A stretch of DNA of 64,000 bases from Bolinopsis microptera (Eukaryota; Ctenophora; Tentaculata; Lobata; Bolinopsidae): NCBI RefSeq assembly GCF_026151205.1, contig NC_087079.1:12921945-12985944 (forward strand), read 5' to 3'. Both the position numbers and the translations under genes were made by a program. The notes beneath the pieces are model-generated. The model saw nothing but the letters and a program-made list of their open reading frames with translations, was not told the DNA's origin and did not search any database. The stretch's first letter is position 1; each line of letters starts with the position of its first letter. Shown here piece by piece: positions 31,650 through 43,700 of this stretch.

Positions 31650-34600
31650 TACTATCATGATTGTACTATAGACAGAAAATCTTTCAAATCGATTTTGGGC
31701 GCTTTTTAACCATTTGTTGTAATGTTTTTAGATACTAAATATCTAAATTTATAAAATTTTTTATCGGAATGAATTAATTGATTGATATTTAATAATTTAT
31801 TCGGTAGGTTTATCTGGTATTGATATTGATTATATTGATATTGTTATTATTGAACAAAGCTAAATCTAGACATAGTTAATACTACTTCTTTTAAGAAAGG
31901 GACTTGGAGTATAAACGACCAAGTTTGCATAAATTTCTATCCAACCAAGAACTCAGGAGGCAAAGGTGGGTGCGTAAACTTTTGGTCTGCACTCTCCGAT
32001 CCTGTATCACCCTGGATTCTTCTCGACGTATCTTTGTAAAAGGTATATACACAGTGGGCTGTGAGTGGGGGTCATGCTAGCATAGGGTATTTTAGACCAT
32101 CACACATGCCCCTAACTTTGTTTCTAAGGTAATTTGGGTACAAAAATACGATTCCAATCATTTACAGGGCCGAAAATGTCTCAGAAAAAAAATTTTGGGC
32201 CGATTTTGAGCAATCTTGTAGTACAAAAATAGGAGGCTGATCCCAGGAAAAGTTGTTTTTTTAGAGGTTTAATCAATTTTAAAGCTCTTTTATGAACTGT
32301 AAACGAAGGACAGCTATCTTAGGAACTCAAATCTTTTTGAATTATGAAAAAATATTGATCAGAACAAAAGTTGTGCCTATTTATATGACCAAAATTTTCT
32401 GAAACACCAAAATTGTTCCTGTTATTTTCAAAAATTTCGTTTAAAATCACGATTTTTTGGATTTTTATCAATTTTAACTATAATAATTGTGATATTTTGA
32501 TTTTTCATCCATATGCATCTGGTCTAGGGTGCAAAAAATGCCACAAACATGGAGAATAACTAAAATATGTCAATTTAATAGCAAAATTGAGCTCCTAAAT
32601 TATCTAAAAATGCAGCAAATTTTACCCAATTTTTGAGTTTCTTAATTTTGTAAACAGAGTTGCCCAAAACTGCCCAAAGTGATTCTTATTGCATCTGATA
32701 GGGAATTGTCTAAGCTTTCTGATGATACCATGCATTATACCGAACTATTGCAAACCAACAACGATTTCTGTCGTTAAATACCCCAAAAATTGCCTAAAAT
32801 ACACGCCATAAAAAAGGCGCGGTCAAAAATCAGGTGAAAATGTTAAAGTCACACAGTTTTTTTTAGATGGCTGAGTATTCTTAAGTACTATACTGTATTT
32901 CAATTATTAAAAACTGCCTTGATCAGGCATTTTAGCCCAAAATAATAAATATTAGGCAATTTTTGGCTAAAAAAGGCAAAATTTCTTGACAGTGAAAAAT
33001 GCTATTTTTTCACGCGACGCCATTTTGGCATCTTGCAAAGTTTTTAATTACGCGTATACCTTCTAGTCAATCTCTTGCTACTCCAAGTCCCCTAAGATAT
33101 CTGATCTAAAGTTCGTGCTAGTTATATATATAGAAAATATATTTTTGTCTGCTTTAATTGATACTAAATAAAATTGTTGTTTTCTTGAAATTGTTGTTTT
33201 CTTGGCTAGTGTCATGTTCTTGTTTAAGCCTTTTAAATTTTTTCCAGTCAAGAATATGACCCTCTTCAATAGCTTCATTTAACTTCCTAAGAAAAGATAA
33301 TTTCTTACTGCAACTTATCAAATTAAATACTTCTTTGATGTTGATCCCTTCAAATTTGTACTGATGGATGTCTCTACAAGGTCTATGACAAGGCCCCTTC
33401 TAAGGCATGGTGTGCATCTTCCTAAGATTTAAAGCACGCATTCTACATGTACTCTAAGTAAATACCATATCATTGGACTAGATCGAATTAGATTGCTTAA
33501 AATGAGGTAATAAGTTGCTTAGTCAATAATTACTCCTTACATAATATTTAGGGATATTAAAACTGTCCCATATCAGTTTTTGCCACACAAAACTGAGGTA
33601 GTTCTCAAGTTCCAATGAATAAAATCAGGAAATTCATCGTCAATTTTACCGATTAAAAGGAGCCTATTCACTGAACAAGTTTAATGTAAAGCATCACATT
33701 CGATGCAAAATTCACAAACCAGAGGATTCAAGTTGCTGTTTAATCTTGTCAACTTTTAGCCAGTTTGTTTGATTGAAATAAATTTTCGTGCACATACAGA
33801 ATGAATGGTTAATAATTTAATATATATGTAGACCAAGGTCTGTGCACGGGATGCTTCCTGGAAGAATCCAGTTCTTTTAGCGGGGCACCCTACCTAAAGC
33901 CAAATTGAGATATAATAATCATATTCCTAGAGAAATAATCAGAAATCGAATACCAATCAAATAATATGATATATAGGAGTAGTAACCATTTTTACTATGC
34001 AAAATGCCCCAACCACATAGTGTAAATTTATATAGAATTCAAATTCCATATCATCATTAAACCTCAATAGTCAATATAATAGCCCAAGCAAAATTAAATA
34101 ACTTCTTATATACCTTACTGTCATACTACAAATTAATTAAACATTTGAAATCTGTTAACCAGAGAATAAATTTCTAAACCTAATGCAAGTGAAATAATTT
34201 AGATGCAATAATGAATGCCTAATGTGAGTATCATCTGTCAATGTCCTTGTAAAAAAGTCTGTAAAAGAGATATGAGTAACTAATATAGAAGAAAAAACAG
34301 GAAGTTGTCGTCTGTTGAAAAATAAATAAAATACCTGTAACCCGGAATCACCAACTGAATGGTATGGTTAGGTACTTATCCTAGTATATCAGATATTCCT
34401 TTTTAAACTAAATCATTTTGTAGTATTATGTGTTACATGCGCACCATGATTAGATTCTCGATCCTCAGGAGCACCCTGATAGCGGTCAGGGGTGAGAGAG
34501 GGAGACGGCAATCGTATACATTGCCAGTCAGTGTAACTTCGTTTAACTTGATACCTGCCACCATGGACTATGAATGTTTCTAGACACTATCCTTTTGATA

Positions 34601-34700
34601 TTGAGATATTGGTATCTCAGATCACGTGTACATCGTTCCTTTTCTATGACACAGTAATTTATTGACACTTTTGTAGTATGAATGAGTTGGTAAACACAGA
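31650..34700. other. Intergenic, nothing recognised
   Basis: AT-rich, low-complexity sequence. The part around 32090-33060 has many TTTT/AAAA runs with CAAAATT and GCCCAAAA motifs and looks like decayed repeats. No exon could be supported. The promoter and 5' UTR of the BTB gene presumably lie near 34400-34711. Confidence 0.4.
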
Positions 34701-34711
34701 GTAGAAGAAGG

Positions 34712-37291
34712 ATGGATGAAAGTGCACCCTCAATATCCCTTCCTGACCAAAAGAATATTGTTAAGTTTTTCAGGTCATTTGACGTTCCTCAAATCGTGTG
34801 CATCAAAGTTAACCAATCAAAGTTTTTGGTGAATTCTGTCTTACTAGTGTTACATAGCCCTGTGTTTGAGGAGCTAATATATGGGGGAGCTGAAGAAATT
34901 GTATTGGATGATAGTTTGCAGTTCCCAGATGCAGAGACTGTGCTTCATCAATGCTTGCTCTATTTGTATGGGGATACTGTGAATATCAGTCTTAATAAAA
35001 TTCCTAAGTTTTATCATTTTGCAACTTTCTACAAGATAAAGTCACTGCAAGAACAGTGTGAGCAAACGTTTATAGAACATTTAAACCCTGTTGAAAAGTA
35101 CATAGAATTGTTGTCAGAGTGGTCTTCTAATGGAAGAGATATCCGGTACAAAGATCTTATCATTAAGAATTCTGTGAATGTTATTAAGCTTATGACATCA
35201 CCCAAAGCTTTTCCCACCATCTTGAAGATAATTCGATCAGAAAGTAATATTCATGACACATTCTCGATTTCAGCAATGCTGCCTTGTCAAGATATGCTTG
35301 ATATGTTTTATACTGAAATGACCAAGAAAATAACAGAGCCATCAGATGCTATCCAACTGAACTTAATCAAGAATAAGTATTCTTTACCTTTCACTGCACC
35401 ATCAAGAGCTAATGAAAATCATAATGATGATTCTGATTCTAATGATTCGTCGATGAAGAGTAATGACATGATCGATTCAGAGACTGCAGTAAAAGAGTCT
35501 CAATCCAACAGAACAGAATTTAATATTGAAAAACTGACCAGGTCTTCAAGTGTGGCCACAGATGTATCAAGTCAGGAATACTATATTGAAGTTAATAATT
35601 GTAATAAAAACCTGCATGATAAAGAACCACTTCAGAACTTTGATTCTTGTTCAAAAGCTAGTTCTTCTTGTGATAGACTTACATCAGTTTCATCTTTCAA
35701 CAGTAAAAGTGACCTTACTTCTGATGTTCTCCAAGGTAGAGATTTTTCAAAACTTGAGACTGGAGAACGCAAAGCCCTGCTATCACTTTGTTTTGCTGAT
35801 GTTATTGAGTTAGTAAAAACTGTTCAACAACAAGATGATATAAAAAATTATGTAAAAATAGACCTTGCTTTAACATGGGTGCTCTTGAAGAATTATAATA
35901 TAAATGACAATAGTTATTCAACATTCTGCTCCAGTTTCAATAATACAATTTTAGCAAGAGAATACTTGCTGGATATGAAAGAGGTACTCTCGAATGTTGG
36001 GAATTCCAGTCGTGTTATTGACTGTAAGAACCTACATGATCAAACCTTTTGTGTCTCTTCTAAGATCATGCCAAAGAGCTATGTTCAGACTCGGATAAAG
36101 GATAATGGGAGCATTGGCCTACAAGAAGTAGGCTGCAAATTAGGATCATGTAAACTTGAAAGCCATAAACTGCATCTCTTTGTGTTACTCAAGAAAACAA
36201 GGAATGATTTTGCATCAGTATTACCAAATAGTTCCTCCCACGAAATTCATCCAACCAAAATCATTCATGTTTATTTACTTGGGCTCAACAAAGACTTATT
36301 CGTTAAGATGATTATCTCTTTAAAGGTTTTGACCAAAGCTGAGATTATCCAGGTGTGCAACCAATACCCAAACTTTGTCTTAAAAGTTGTGTACCACCAA
36401 CAGTCATTAAAATCAAAATCTCAGTCGTCTTTGATAAGTGATAAATGTACTGTTGGTAGCTCAAAAAAGGGAGTCAGTCAAGATAATTTGTGTGTGGGTA
36501 ATTCCTCAGAAGCTAATGTAGAGCAAAGTATGGAATGCATGGAGGTTTTTCAAAGCAGAAGCTGGAAAGCATTTTCATTTCCAGAGCTCTCAAAATTCAT
36601 TAAGACAGGATACAGCAATCAGTCAAAAGATCCAAAAGAAAACCCTATTTACAATATCTTGACCACAAAATCAGATTTTGTGTATCTTTGTATTGATTTG
36701 TTCTTTTCATTAGTGCGTTTTGGCAAAATATCACTAACGCACCAAATCTATCAGTCCTTCATAACTGCATTTGGCCACAGTCTCATATCCGCCGACTTTG
36801 TGAAAGATGTTAAAAAAGTTTTTAACACAGTGTTACCACAGCGTTACCAACATCAGCATTACCAACATCTGTTCCTATCTGTTCCATCTGTTCCTATCAC
36901 TTCGAAAAAGGGTGATAAGAATTCGTTTTCTGCCACTATGTCTCTAGACCGAAAATCACTTGAACACTCAATAAGTCACAATGGAACCATTCTTTCTGGA
37001 TTCTTTGAAAATCAGTGTCAAATGCCCAATTGCCAGACTGAAAATCATATTTTAGACATTCAAATCAGCCTTAATAAATCTGAGAGTGATTTAAGTGTTA
37101 ATGTGAAACCTCGAAAGAAAGATACAAGTATCCACAAAGGAAAGATGTTACATTTTTATCTTTTGGCTCTGAACTCTAAAAGTGAGGCTGCTCAGCTAAT
37201 ATCTCTAAAACTTCTTTCCAAATCAGAAGTTCTTCAATCAGTGAAATGTTTTCAAATGTTTAAGTTGTGTATCATATATTCGAAAAGATAA
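34712..37291 (+). CDS. BTB/POZ-domain protein with duplicated C-terminal module
   Basis: Intronless 859-codon gene. Residues about 20-135 form a BTB/POZ domain (VNQSKFLVNSVLLVLHSPVF, FPDAETVLHQCLLYLYGDTV), which normally mediates dimerisation and often binds cullin-3. A BACK-like helical region (about 130-230) and a Ser/Asp/Asn-rich linker (about 235-345) follow. The C-terminal half contains two related copies of a module of unknown function. Copy one covers about 350-565 and includes IHVYLLGLNKDLFVKMI and VLTKAEIIQ. Copy two covers about 625-859 and includes LHFYLLALNSKSEAAQL and LLSKSEVLQ. No Kelch, MATH or zinc-finger motif is seen, so it is not a classic Kelch-BTB or ZBTB protein. The start at 34712 is the first ATG before the BTB domain. 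Function beyond protein-protein interaction is not inferable. Confidence 0.8.
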   Translation: MDESAPSISLPDQKNIVKFFRSFDVPQIVCIKVNQSKFLVNSVLLVLHSPVFEELIYGGAEEIVLDDSLQFPDAETVLHQCLLYLYGDTVNISLNKIPKFYHFATFYKIKSLQEQCEQTFIEHLNPVEKYIELLSEWSSNGRDIRYKDLIIKNSVNVIKLMTSPKAFPTILKIIRSESNIHDTFSISAMLPCQDMLDMFYTEMTKKITEPSDAIQLNLIKNKYSLPFTAPSRANENHNDDSDSNDSSMKSNDMIDSETAVKESQSNRTEFNIEKLTRSSSVATDVSSQEYYIEVNNCNKNLHDKEPLQNFDSCSKASSSCDRLTSVSSFNSKSDLTSDVLQGRDFSKLETGERKALLSLCFADVIELVKTVQQQDDIKNYVKIDLALTWVLLKNYNINDNSYSTFCSSFNNTILAREYLLDMKEVLSNVGNSSRVIDCKNLHDQTFCVSSKIMPKSYVQTRIKDNGSIGLQEVGCKLGSCKLESHKLHLFVLLKKTRNDFASVLPNSSSHEIHPTKIIHVYLLGLNKDLFVKMIISLKVLTKAEIIQVCNQYPNFVLKVVYHQQSLKSKSQSSLISDKCTVGSSKKGVSQDNLCVGNSSEANVEQSMECMEVFQSRSWKAFSFPELSKFIKTGYSNQSKDPKENPIYNILTTKSDFVYLCIDLFFSLVRFGKISLTHQIYQSFITAFGHSLISADFVKDVKKVFNTVLPQRYQHQHYQHLFLSVPSVPITSKKGDKNSFSATMSLDRKSLEHSISHNGTILSGFFENQCQMPNCQTENHILDIQISLNKSESDLSVNVKPRKKDTSIHKGKMLHFYLLALNSKSEAAQLISLKLLSKSEVLQSVKCFQMFKLCIIYSKR

Positions 37292-37780
37292 CTTTCTTAA
37301 GATGAAATTTGTGTCAAAATTGGTATTTGGTATACTTTCATTCATTTTGGTAAAATATAAATTTAGTTAAAATGAAATTTTCCTGTTAATTTTCAAACAT
37401 TTTTGAAGCGGTTAAAAGATAATTGTCAATGAATCAGCTATATAAATTAGGTTTTTAACATGTATAATGTATTTGAATACTTTTTAATCTCTGTTTATTT
37501 ATGGATGGTATTTAAACTTTTCAGTTAAAGATTGAGTTCTATGATTTTTTGATTGGTTGTATGTAACTGTGCATGTGGGTTGTTTTATATTTCTATATTT
37601 TAAGACCTGTTATTTATTAATACCTAAATTATCAATCAGTCCACTATGAAGTCAACTCCAGGCTTCGTATTAAGGACTTTCTTTCCAATTTGTCACTTTT
37701 CATGATGATGGTGGAATGATTTCTATAAATCCCAGACACTATCAATTTAGAACAATGTTTGATATTCTATATTTCTAGCA
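37292..37780. other. BTB 3' flank and CAPZB 5' flank
   Basis: AT-rich, no coding frame. A TTTCTAG splice-acceptor-like sequence lies just before the CAPZB coding exon (37773-37779), suggesting an upstream non-coding first exon that I could not locate. Confidence 0.4.
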
Positions 37781-37788
37781 CGCACGCC

Positions 37789-40700
37789 ATGAATGGACAA
37801 CAACTTGACTGTGCTCTTGACCTGATGAGGAGGCTTCCTCCGCAAAACATTGAAAAGAACCTTTCTGATTTGATCGACTTAGTTCCTGATCTGTGCGAAG
37901 ACTTACTCGCTTCTGTCGACCAACCACTTAAAATATCTAAATGTAAAAAAACAGTGAGTAGACTTTTGATTATCACGTCTGTGTGAAATACTATTTTTTA
38001 TTTCAAATTTCAAACACATTTTACATCAATGTATTACAAAATATTATTTGATATAATGTACATGTGTCAATTGCTAATTCATAAATTCATAGACATTCCC
38101 AGTTGCAATCATATACCTTGAATTTATAATCTTAGTTTCTGGTGCAATACTTCTTCATCTTAACTTTGAAAAATATCTTTTTAACGAAGTTGTTTTTCAG
38201 GGTAAAGACTACCTGCTTTGCGACTATAACCGGGATGGTGATTCCTATAGATCACCCTGGAGTAATGAGTATGAGCCTCCAATTGAGGACGGCAGTATCC
38301 CAAGTGATAAGACGAGGAAATTCGAGGTAAGATATAGTCACGTGGTCATGAATAGAGGTAAGATATAGTCACGTGGTCATGAATAGAGGTAAGATATAGT
38401 CACGTGGTCATGAATAGAGGTAAGATATAGTCACGTGGTCATGAATAGAGGTGAGATATAGTCACGTGGTCATGAATAGAGGTGAGATATATAATATAGT
38501 CACGTGGTCATGAATAGAGGTGAGATATAGTCACGTGGTCATGAATAGAGGTAAGAGATAGTCACGTGGTCATGAATAGAGGTGAGATATAGTCACGTGG
38601 TCATGAATAGAGGTAAGAGATAGTCACGTGGTCATGACTAGAGGTAAGATATAGTCACGTGGTCATGAATAGAGTTGATAATATTGTGTTTTTATTATGT
38701 TGCTTATAACTCAGTGGCGTAGCGTTTAGAATGACCCTCATACATTACTTCTGTACATTATATTATATCAATACAACAAGTTATGGAATGCCCAGATTTA
38801 TGAAAAGAATTTGAATCAGTGCTTTTTCTCAGGTTGACGCTAACTTTGCTTTTGACATGTACAGAGAGCAGTATTTCGAGGGTGGTATCAGCAGCTGTTA
38901 CTTCTGGGACCAGGACAACGGCGGATTCGCAGGTTGGGACTCTGACTTCTCTTTAAAGTTGTCAAGTTTATTGTTTTTGTTTATTATTATTATGAGATTT
39001 ATGTATCAATATGAATATATATATGATAGTGACTCATGGATCTCATGTGCATTATAACACGTATTACATCATGTAATAGGATTAATTCTCCAGAATAAAG
39101 TTAGGTCATCATATTATATTTATCAAGGTCACTCTTTATTATGTCTTCAATGGCAGGGGCTGTTTTGATAAAGAAGACAAAATCATTCTATGTTGTCATC
39201 GTTTATTAAGTGTTCACTCTTTTATGTGCATAATATATAAATCGCAGGTGCAATATTGATAAAGAAGACGGGTGACGGAAGTAAGAAGTTCAAGGGAGCC
39301 TGGGACTCTATCCACGTTGTGGAGGTCCAAGAGAAGGTAAATAGTCACGTGCTCCCATTATTGCGCTGTTTTTGTATGATCTTTAATTCTTCAGAACGTT
39401 GTAGATTCTTTAGAATTCTTTCAAAAAGTATTAAATGATAAAAATAAAATAATTATTGTGGGGATTGTGTGATGCAATCTTTATCGTGTATGATCTCAGA
39501 TCTGCTCATATAATATTAATACATTTCACATGTTTTTTTCAGTCTTTAAGTCTTGTTTAACATATATATATTGCAAGTAAGATTATTTGTAATGCTTAAC
39601 ATATTCCATTTAACGCATAAAATAATTAACATTAGCTTAATTCATAACATTAACATAATTCATGAATGTACTACAGTTACACTAAAAAACGTGTGGAATT
39701 CACATCAAGACCCAAGATAGTGAACTGTTAATGTTTGTATAATATTATGTGACATAATAAAACATTACTGCAGTATACACATTTTACAATTGCAGCTACA
39801 AAGTACAAGTGTATGTTTGTATACATCACCGATATTATAAAGTCACCTTGATAAGAGTGAGTAGGTATTACGTTATCTGACCAGATGTATTTAGTATCTA
39901 ATGTATTTCAGGGCGCAGGTAGAAATGCACACTACAAACTGATATCCACTGTGATGTTGTGGCTTCACAATTCTCGACCTGAGTCCGGCACTATGGACCT
40001 AGGGGGCTCCTTATCAAGACAGGTAATGTATAGATAACAGTGTTGTTAATGTATATTGTATATACTGTTAATACAGTGTATGTAAAACATATGTTAATGT
40101 TGATAACACTAACAGTGTAACCTAAGCTAGGTGTTCAGTGACTCAGTTTACACTGTACAACCTAAGCTAGGTGTACAACCTATGTATACACTGTACAGTG
40201 TACAAGGTGCACATGCAATTTACTAGTGTCTAGTATGGACATTCATTTTGGCATTCATTTTCAAAGGGTGCAGGTGATAGTTTTTAGTGTAATAGTTTTT
40301 TAGTTTTCTTGATCACGAAAGTTAAGTAACAGTAGAAGTATCAGTAGAACTGTAGAAGTAAAAGTAGAATTTACGGTAGAAGTAAAAGTAAAAAAAGAAG
40401 TAGTTGATTGCATGAAAACACGTACCATTCAGTGTTTTAAAACAGTCAGTAGAATTTTATTTTACCAAATAACAGTCATTTGCCCTCAAAGTAATTGAAA
40501 CTTGAAATTGGATACCTTAAACGGTTATAAGTACCTGGAACCAGATTTGCCTTGTAAGAACTTTCAATCTGACCCTAAATAATACCTCATACCACAGAAT
40601 ATTATTAGTAAGTTATATGTCTCTTATAAATTTATATTCCTACCAAACCCCTTAGATTTAATTAATACAATGCTTTTGGACAAGAAGGGAAACACACAAC

Positions 40701-43700
40701 GTGGCTTGAAATCTTCGTAAAACTACATCATTAGAGCTTGTAAAAACAGGCAGATTTAATTAATATTTTCTGATGGAATATATCCATTCTAACTCAACAT
40801 GTAATATCCATCATAATGTGATATGCGATATCACGTACCAAATTCTCCGGTTACTTATTGATTTGCTGTCGCTTTCACGTTATGTTGGCTTTACTTAAGC
40901 GTACTCAACTTTAGTTTCTTCAAATTATTCGAGGAACAAAGTTATCGTCGTGTTGAATAGTTAATAGTTAATAATAGTTAATAGTACTATGTTTACATTA
41001 TGCACTGAAGGGGAATCCTAGGAAGTTTCTTGAACTTTTAACAGGTACCCCTTTTAACAGTACCCCTCCTCATTTAACCCTCAATTAAATTTCCTATCAT
41101 TCGGCTGAGTCGACCGAGGAGATCGCATAGATCCAATGGATCCTTAGCTACTCCCTAGACTAGGTGACACTGGGATTCAAACCCTGAACCTTCTGCGCAG
41201 AAGGCGGATGCTCTAACCACTTGCACTAGGCCACCTGAAGATGTTGTTCTCATGGTTAATTGTAACCAATATATTCAAGACATCATCGGCCGATCGGAAG
41301 ATTGGTTAAAAACTCAAAATACGATTGGACATTACCATATTTGGTCAATAACTAGAGATTTCCCCTACCCATGTGACACGTCCAGGTTTAAATACAGCCC
41401 AAGTAATTATCATGTCTCTCTAGTGAGAATCTACAGAAAGTATTCACCAAACATGGTATCGTTCAATCGTCTTTTCAACTGGCTTTTCGACCAACCTTTC
41501 AATCGAGTCTCGACCGATAAAGAAACATGTATAATTACGTAATGAATCTAAATAAGATTAAGTGATCGGGAAGCACCTTAAAAGGATTCATTAATATGTG
41601 ATCTCATTTTTTGTTCACTTAATTTTGGGCTTTAGCCCAGATTTTGTATCTAATTTGGTTATACTAAAGGTGCATACCGTGTTACTTGACCATGTTGCAC
41701 AGTTAGGAAGTAGCCCACAACGTCACAACCCCTCCATGTTGCACAGTTAGGAAGTAGCCCACAACGTCACAACCCCTCCATGTTGCACAGTTAGGAAGTA
41801 GCCCACAACGTCACAACCCCTCCATGTTGCACAGTTAGGAAGTAGCCCACAACGTCACAACCCCTCCATGTTGCACAGTTAGGAAGTAGCCCACAACGTC
41901 ACAACCCCTCCATGTTGCACAGTTAGGAAGTAGCCCACAACGTCACAACCCCTCCATGTTGCACAGTTAGGAAGTAGCCCACAACGCGAACGTCACATCC
42001 CCTCCATGTTGCACAGTTAGGAAGTAGCCCACAACGTCACAACCCCTCCATGTTGCACAGTTAGGAAGTAGCCCACAACGTCACAACCCCTCCATGTTGC
42101 ACAGTTAGGAAGTAGCCCACAACGTCACAACCCCTCCATGTTGCACAGTTAGGAAGTAGCCCACAACGTCACAACCCCTCCATGTTGCACAGTTAGGAAG
42201 TAGCCCACAACGTCACAACCCCTCCATGTTGCACAGTTAGGAAGTAGTCCACAACGTCACAACTCCTCCATGTTGCACAGTTAGGAAGTAGCTCACAACG
42301 TCACAACCCCTCCATGTTGCACAGTGAGGAAGTAGCCCACAACGTCACAACCCCTCCGTAACGTATGCGATTCAGAGCTTATATCTAATTACAGTGAGTT
42401 CTTACCAGGGGTGTGTGACATGTTGGAAATCATATAAACACATTTAAAATTATTAGTGATGTAATGTTGAGTTGTGTGTTATATTTACCTTATTTAGACG
42501 TTTGTGAGGGTTTGCAGTTCAGAGTTACTAATTTTAAGGAGGTAAGATTTGTCACTGCAAACTAGTGTTTATTGGTCGTTATCTTAACCTAAACTTTATT
42601 ATAGAATATATTATGTAGATATCGAGATGAGTTTTTAACATTGTAGTGTTCAGTAGGGAGCATCACGGCTCTCGACACTCAAAGTGAAACAAGGCAAATG
42701 ACTGATGAAAACTAAATGAAATAATCGACATTTTGGCACTTTTAGAGCTCAGCATATCATTTCAAACTACCGTGTATGTTTAGCAAAGTTGGGGGCCAGC
42801 CAAGACCCTTGTAATTCATAATCAGCAATCTTAGTAATATAAAAGGCCAATGAGTGGCCTTTTGTCGAGAGCCGTGATGCTCCCTATTAAACATTACAAT
42901 TCAGAGAGACTGCTGTAAAAGACACTGGTAAGATTTGTCATTACAAACAAGTCACACATTCCTGCTTCACCACTAAATGTGATCTGGAATGTAACGAGAA
43001 ACCTGGGTATTGTATTTCATTAAAAGGATGGTTTCGAATTTTAAATCCATGTGTAAAACAACCTGTCCAGTGTCCAGCTACCAGTTAGCCGCCTGACTAG
43101 TTATTGGTTTATTAAGCAATATGCTCTCTCTACTCCAATCTACACTTTCCTAATAAGGATCTCTTTTCTCTTCTCTACGTTGCAGGAAATACTTCCACCA
43201 ATGTCGCAAGTTACAACATTACGTGTCCTATTAGCAGTAAACATGGAGATACACATCACCTGACCAGATGTACAGTGTACACTGGACTATTGAGTATATC
43301 ATATACACTCATTTAGTTGTGTTATTTAGTCGCATTGAATATGCGACATTTCTGATGTGTTCTGATCAGACTCTTGTCCGGGTAAGGTCCAGTAGCATAT
43401 TGTTCTAACTCTAGTCCGAACACTGATCAGAAAGCATCTGACATTTTTAACACAAGTTCACTCAGATCACACGCTTACACTCACACTCAGATCACACGCT
43501 CACACTCACACTCACACTCAGATCACACTCTTACACGCACACTCACACAGATCACACTCAGACACTCACACACAGATCACACTCTTACACTCACACTCAC
43601 TCAGATCACACTCAGATCACACGCTTACACTCACACTCACTCAGATCACACTCAGATCACACTCAGATCACACGCTCACACTCACACTCACTCAGATCAG

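Noticed and set aside
41163-41236. Functional tRNA gene on the minus strand
   Set aside because: The anticodon stem leaves a 6-nt loop, the D-arm has an insertion and the T-stem has a mismatch. It fits a tRNA-derived SINE better.
43185-43265. Possible extra CAPZB exon after TTGCAG at about 43186
   Set aside because: Exons 5 and 6 already join in frame with conserved residues, and the candidate adds sequence with no counterpart in capping protein beta.
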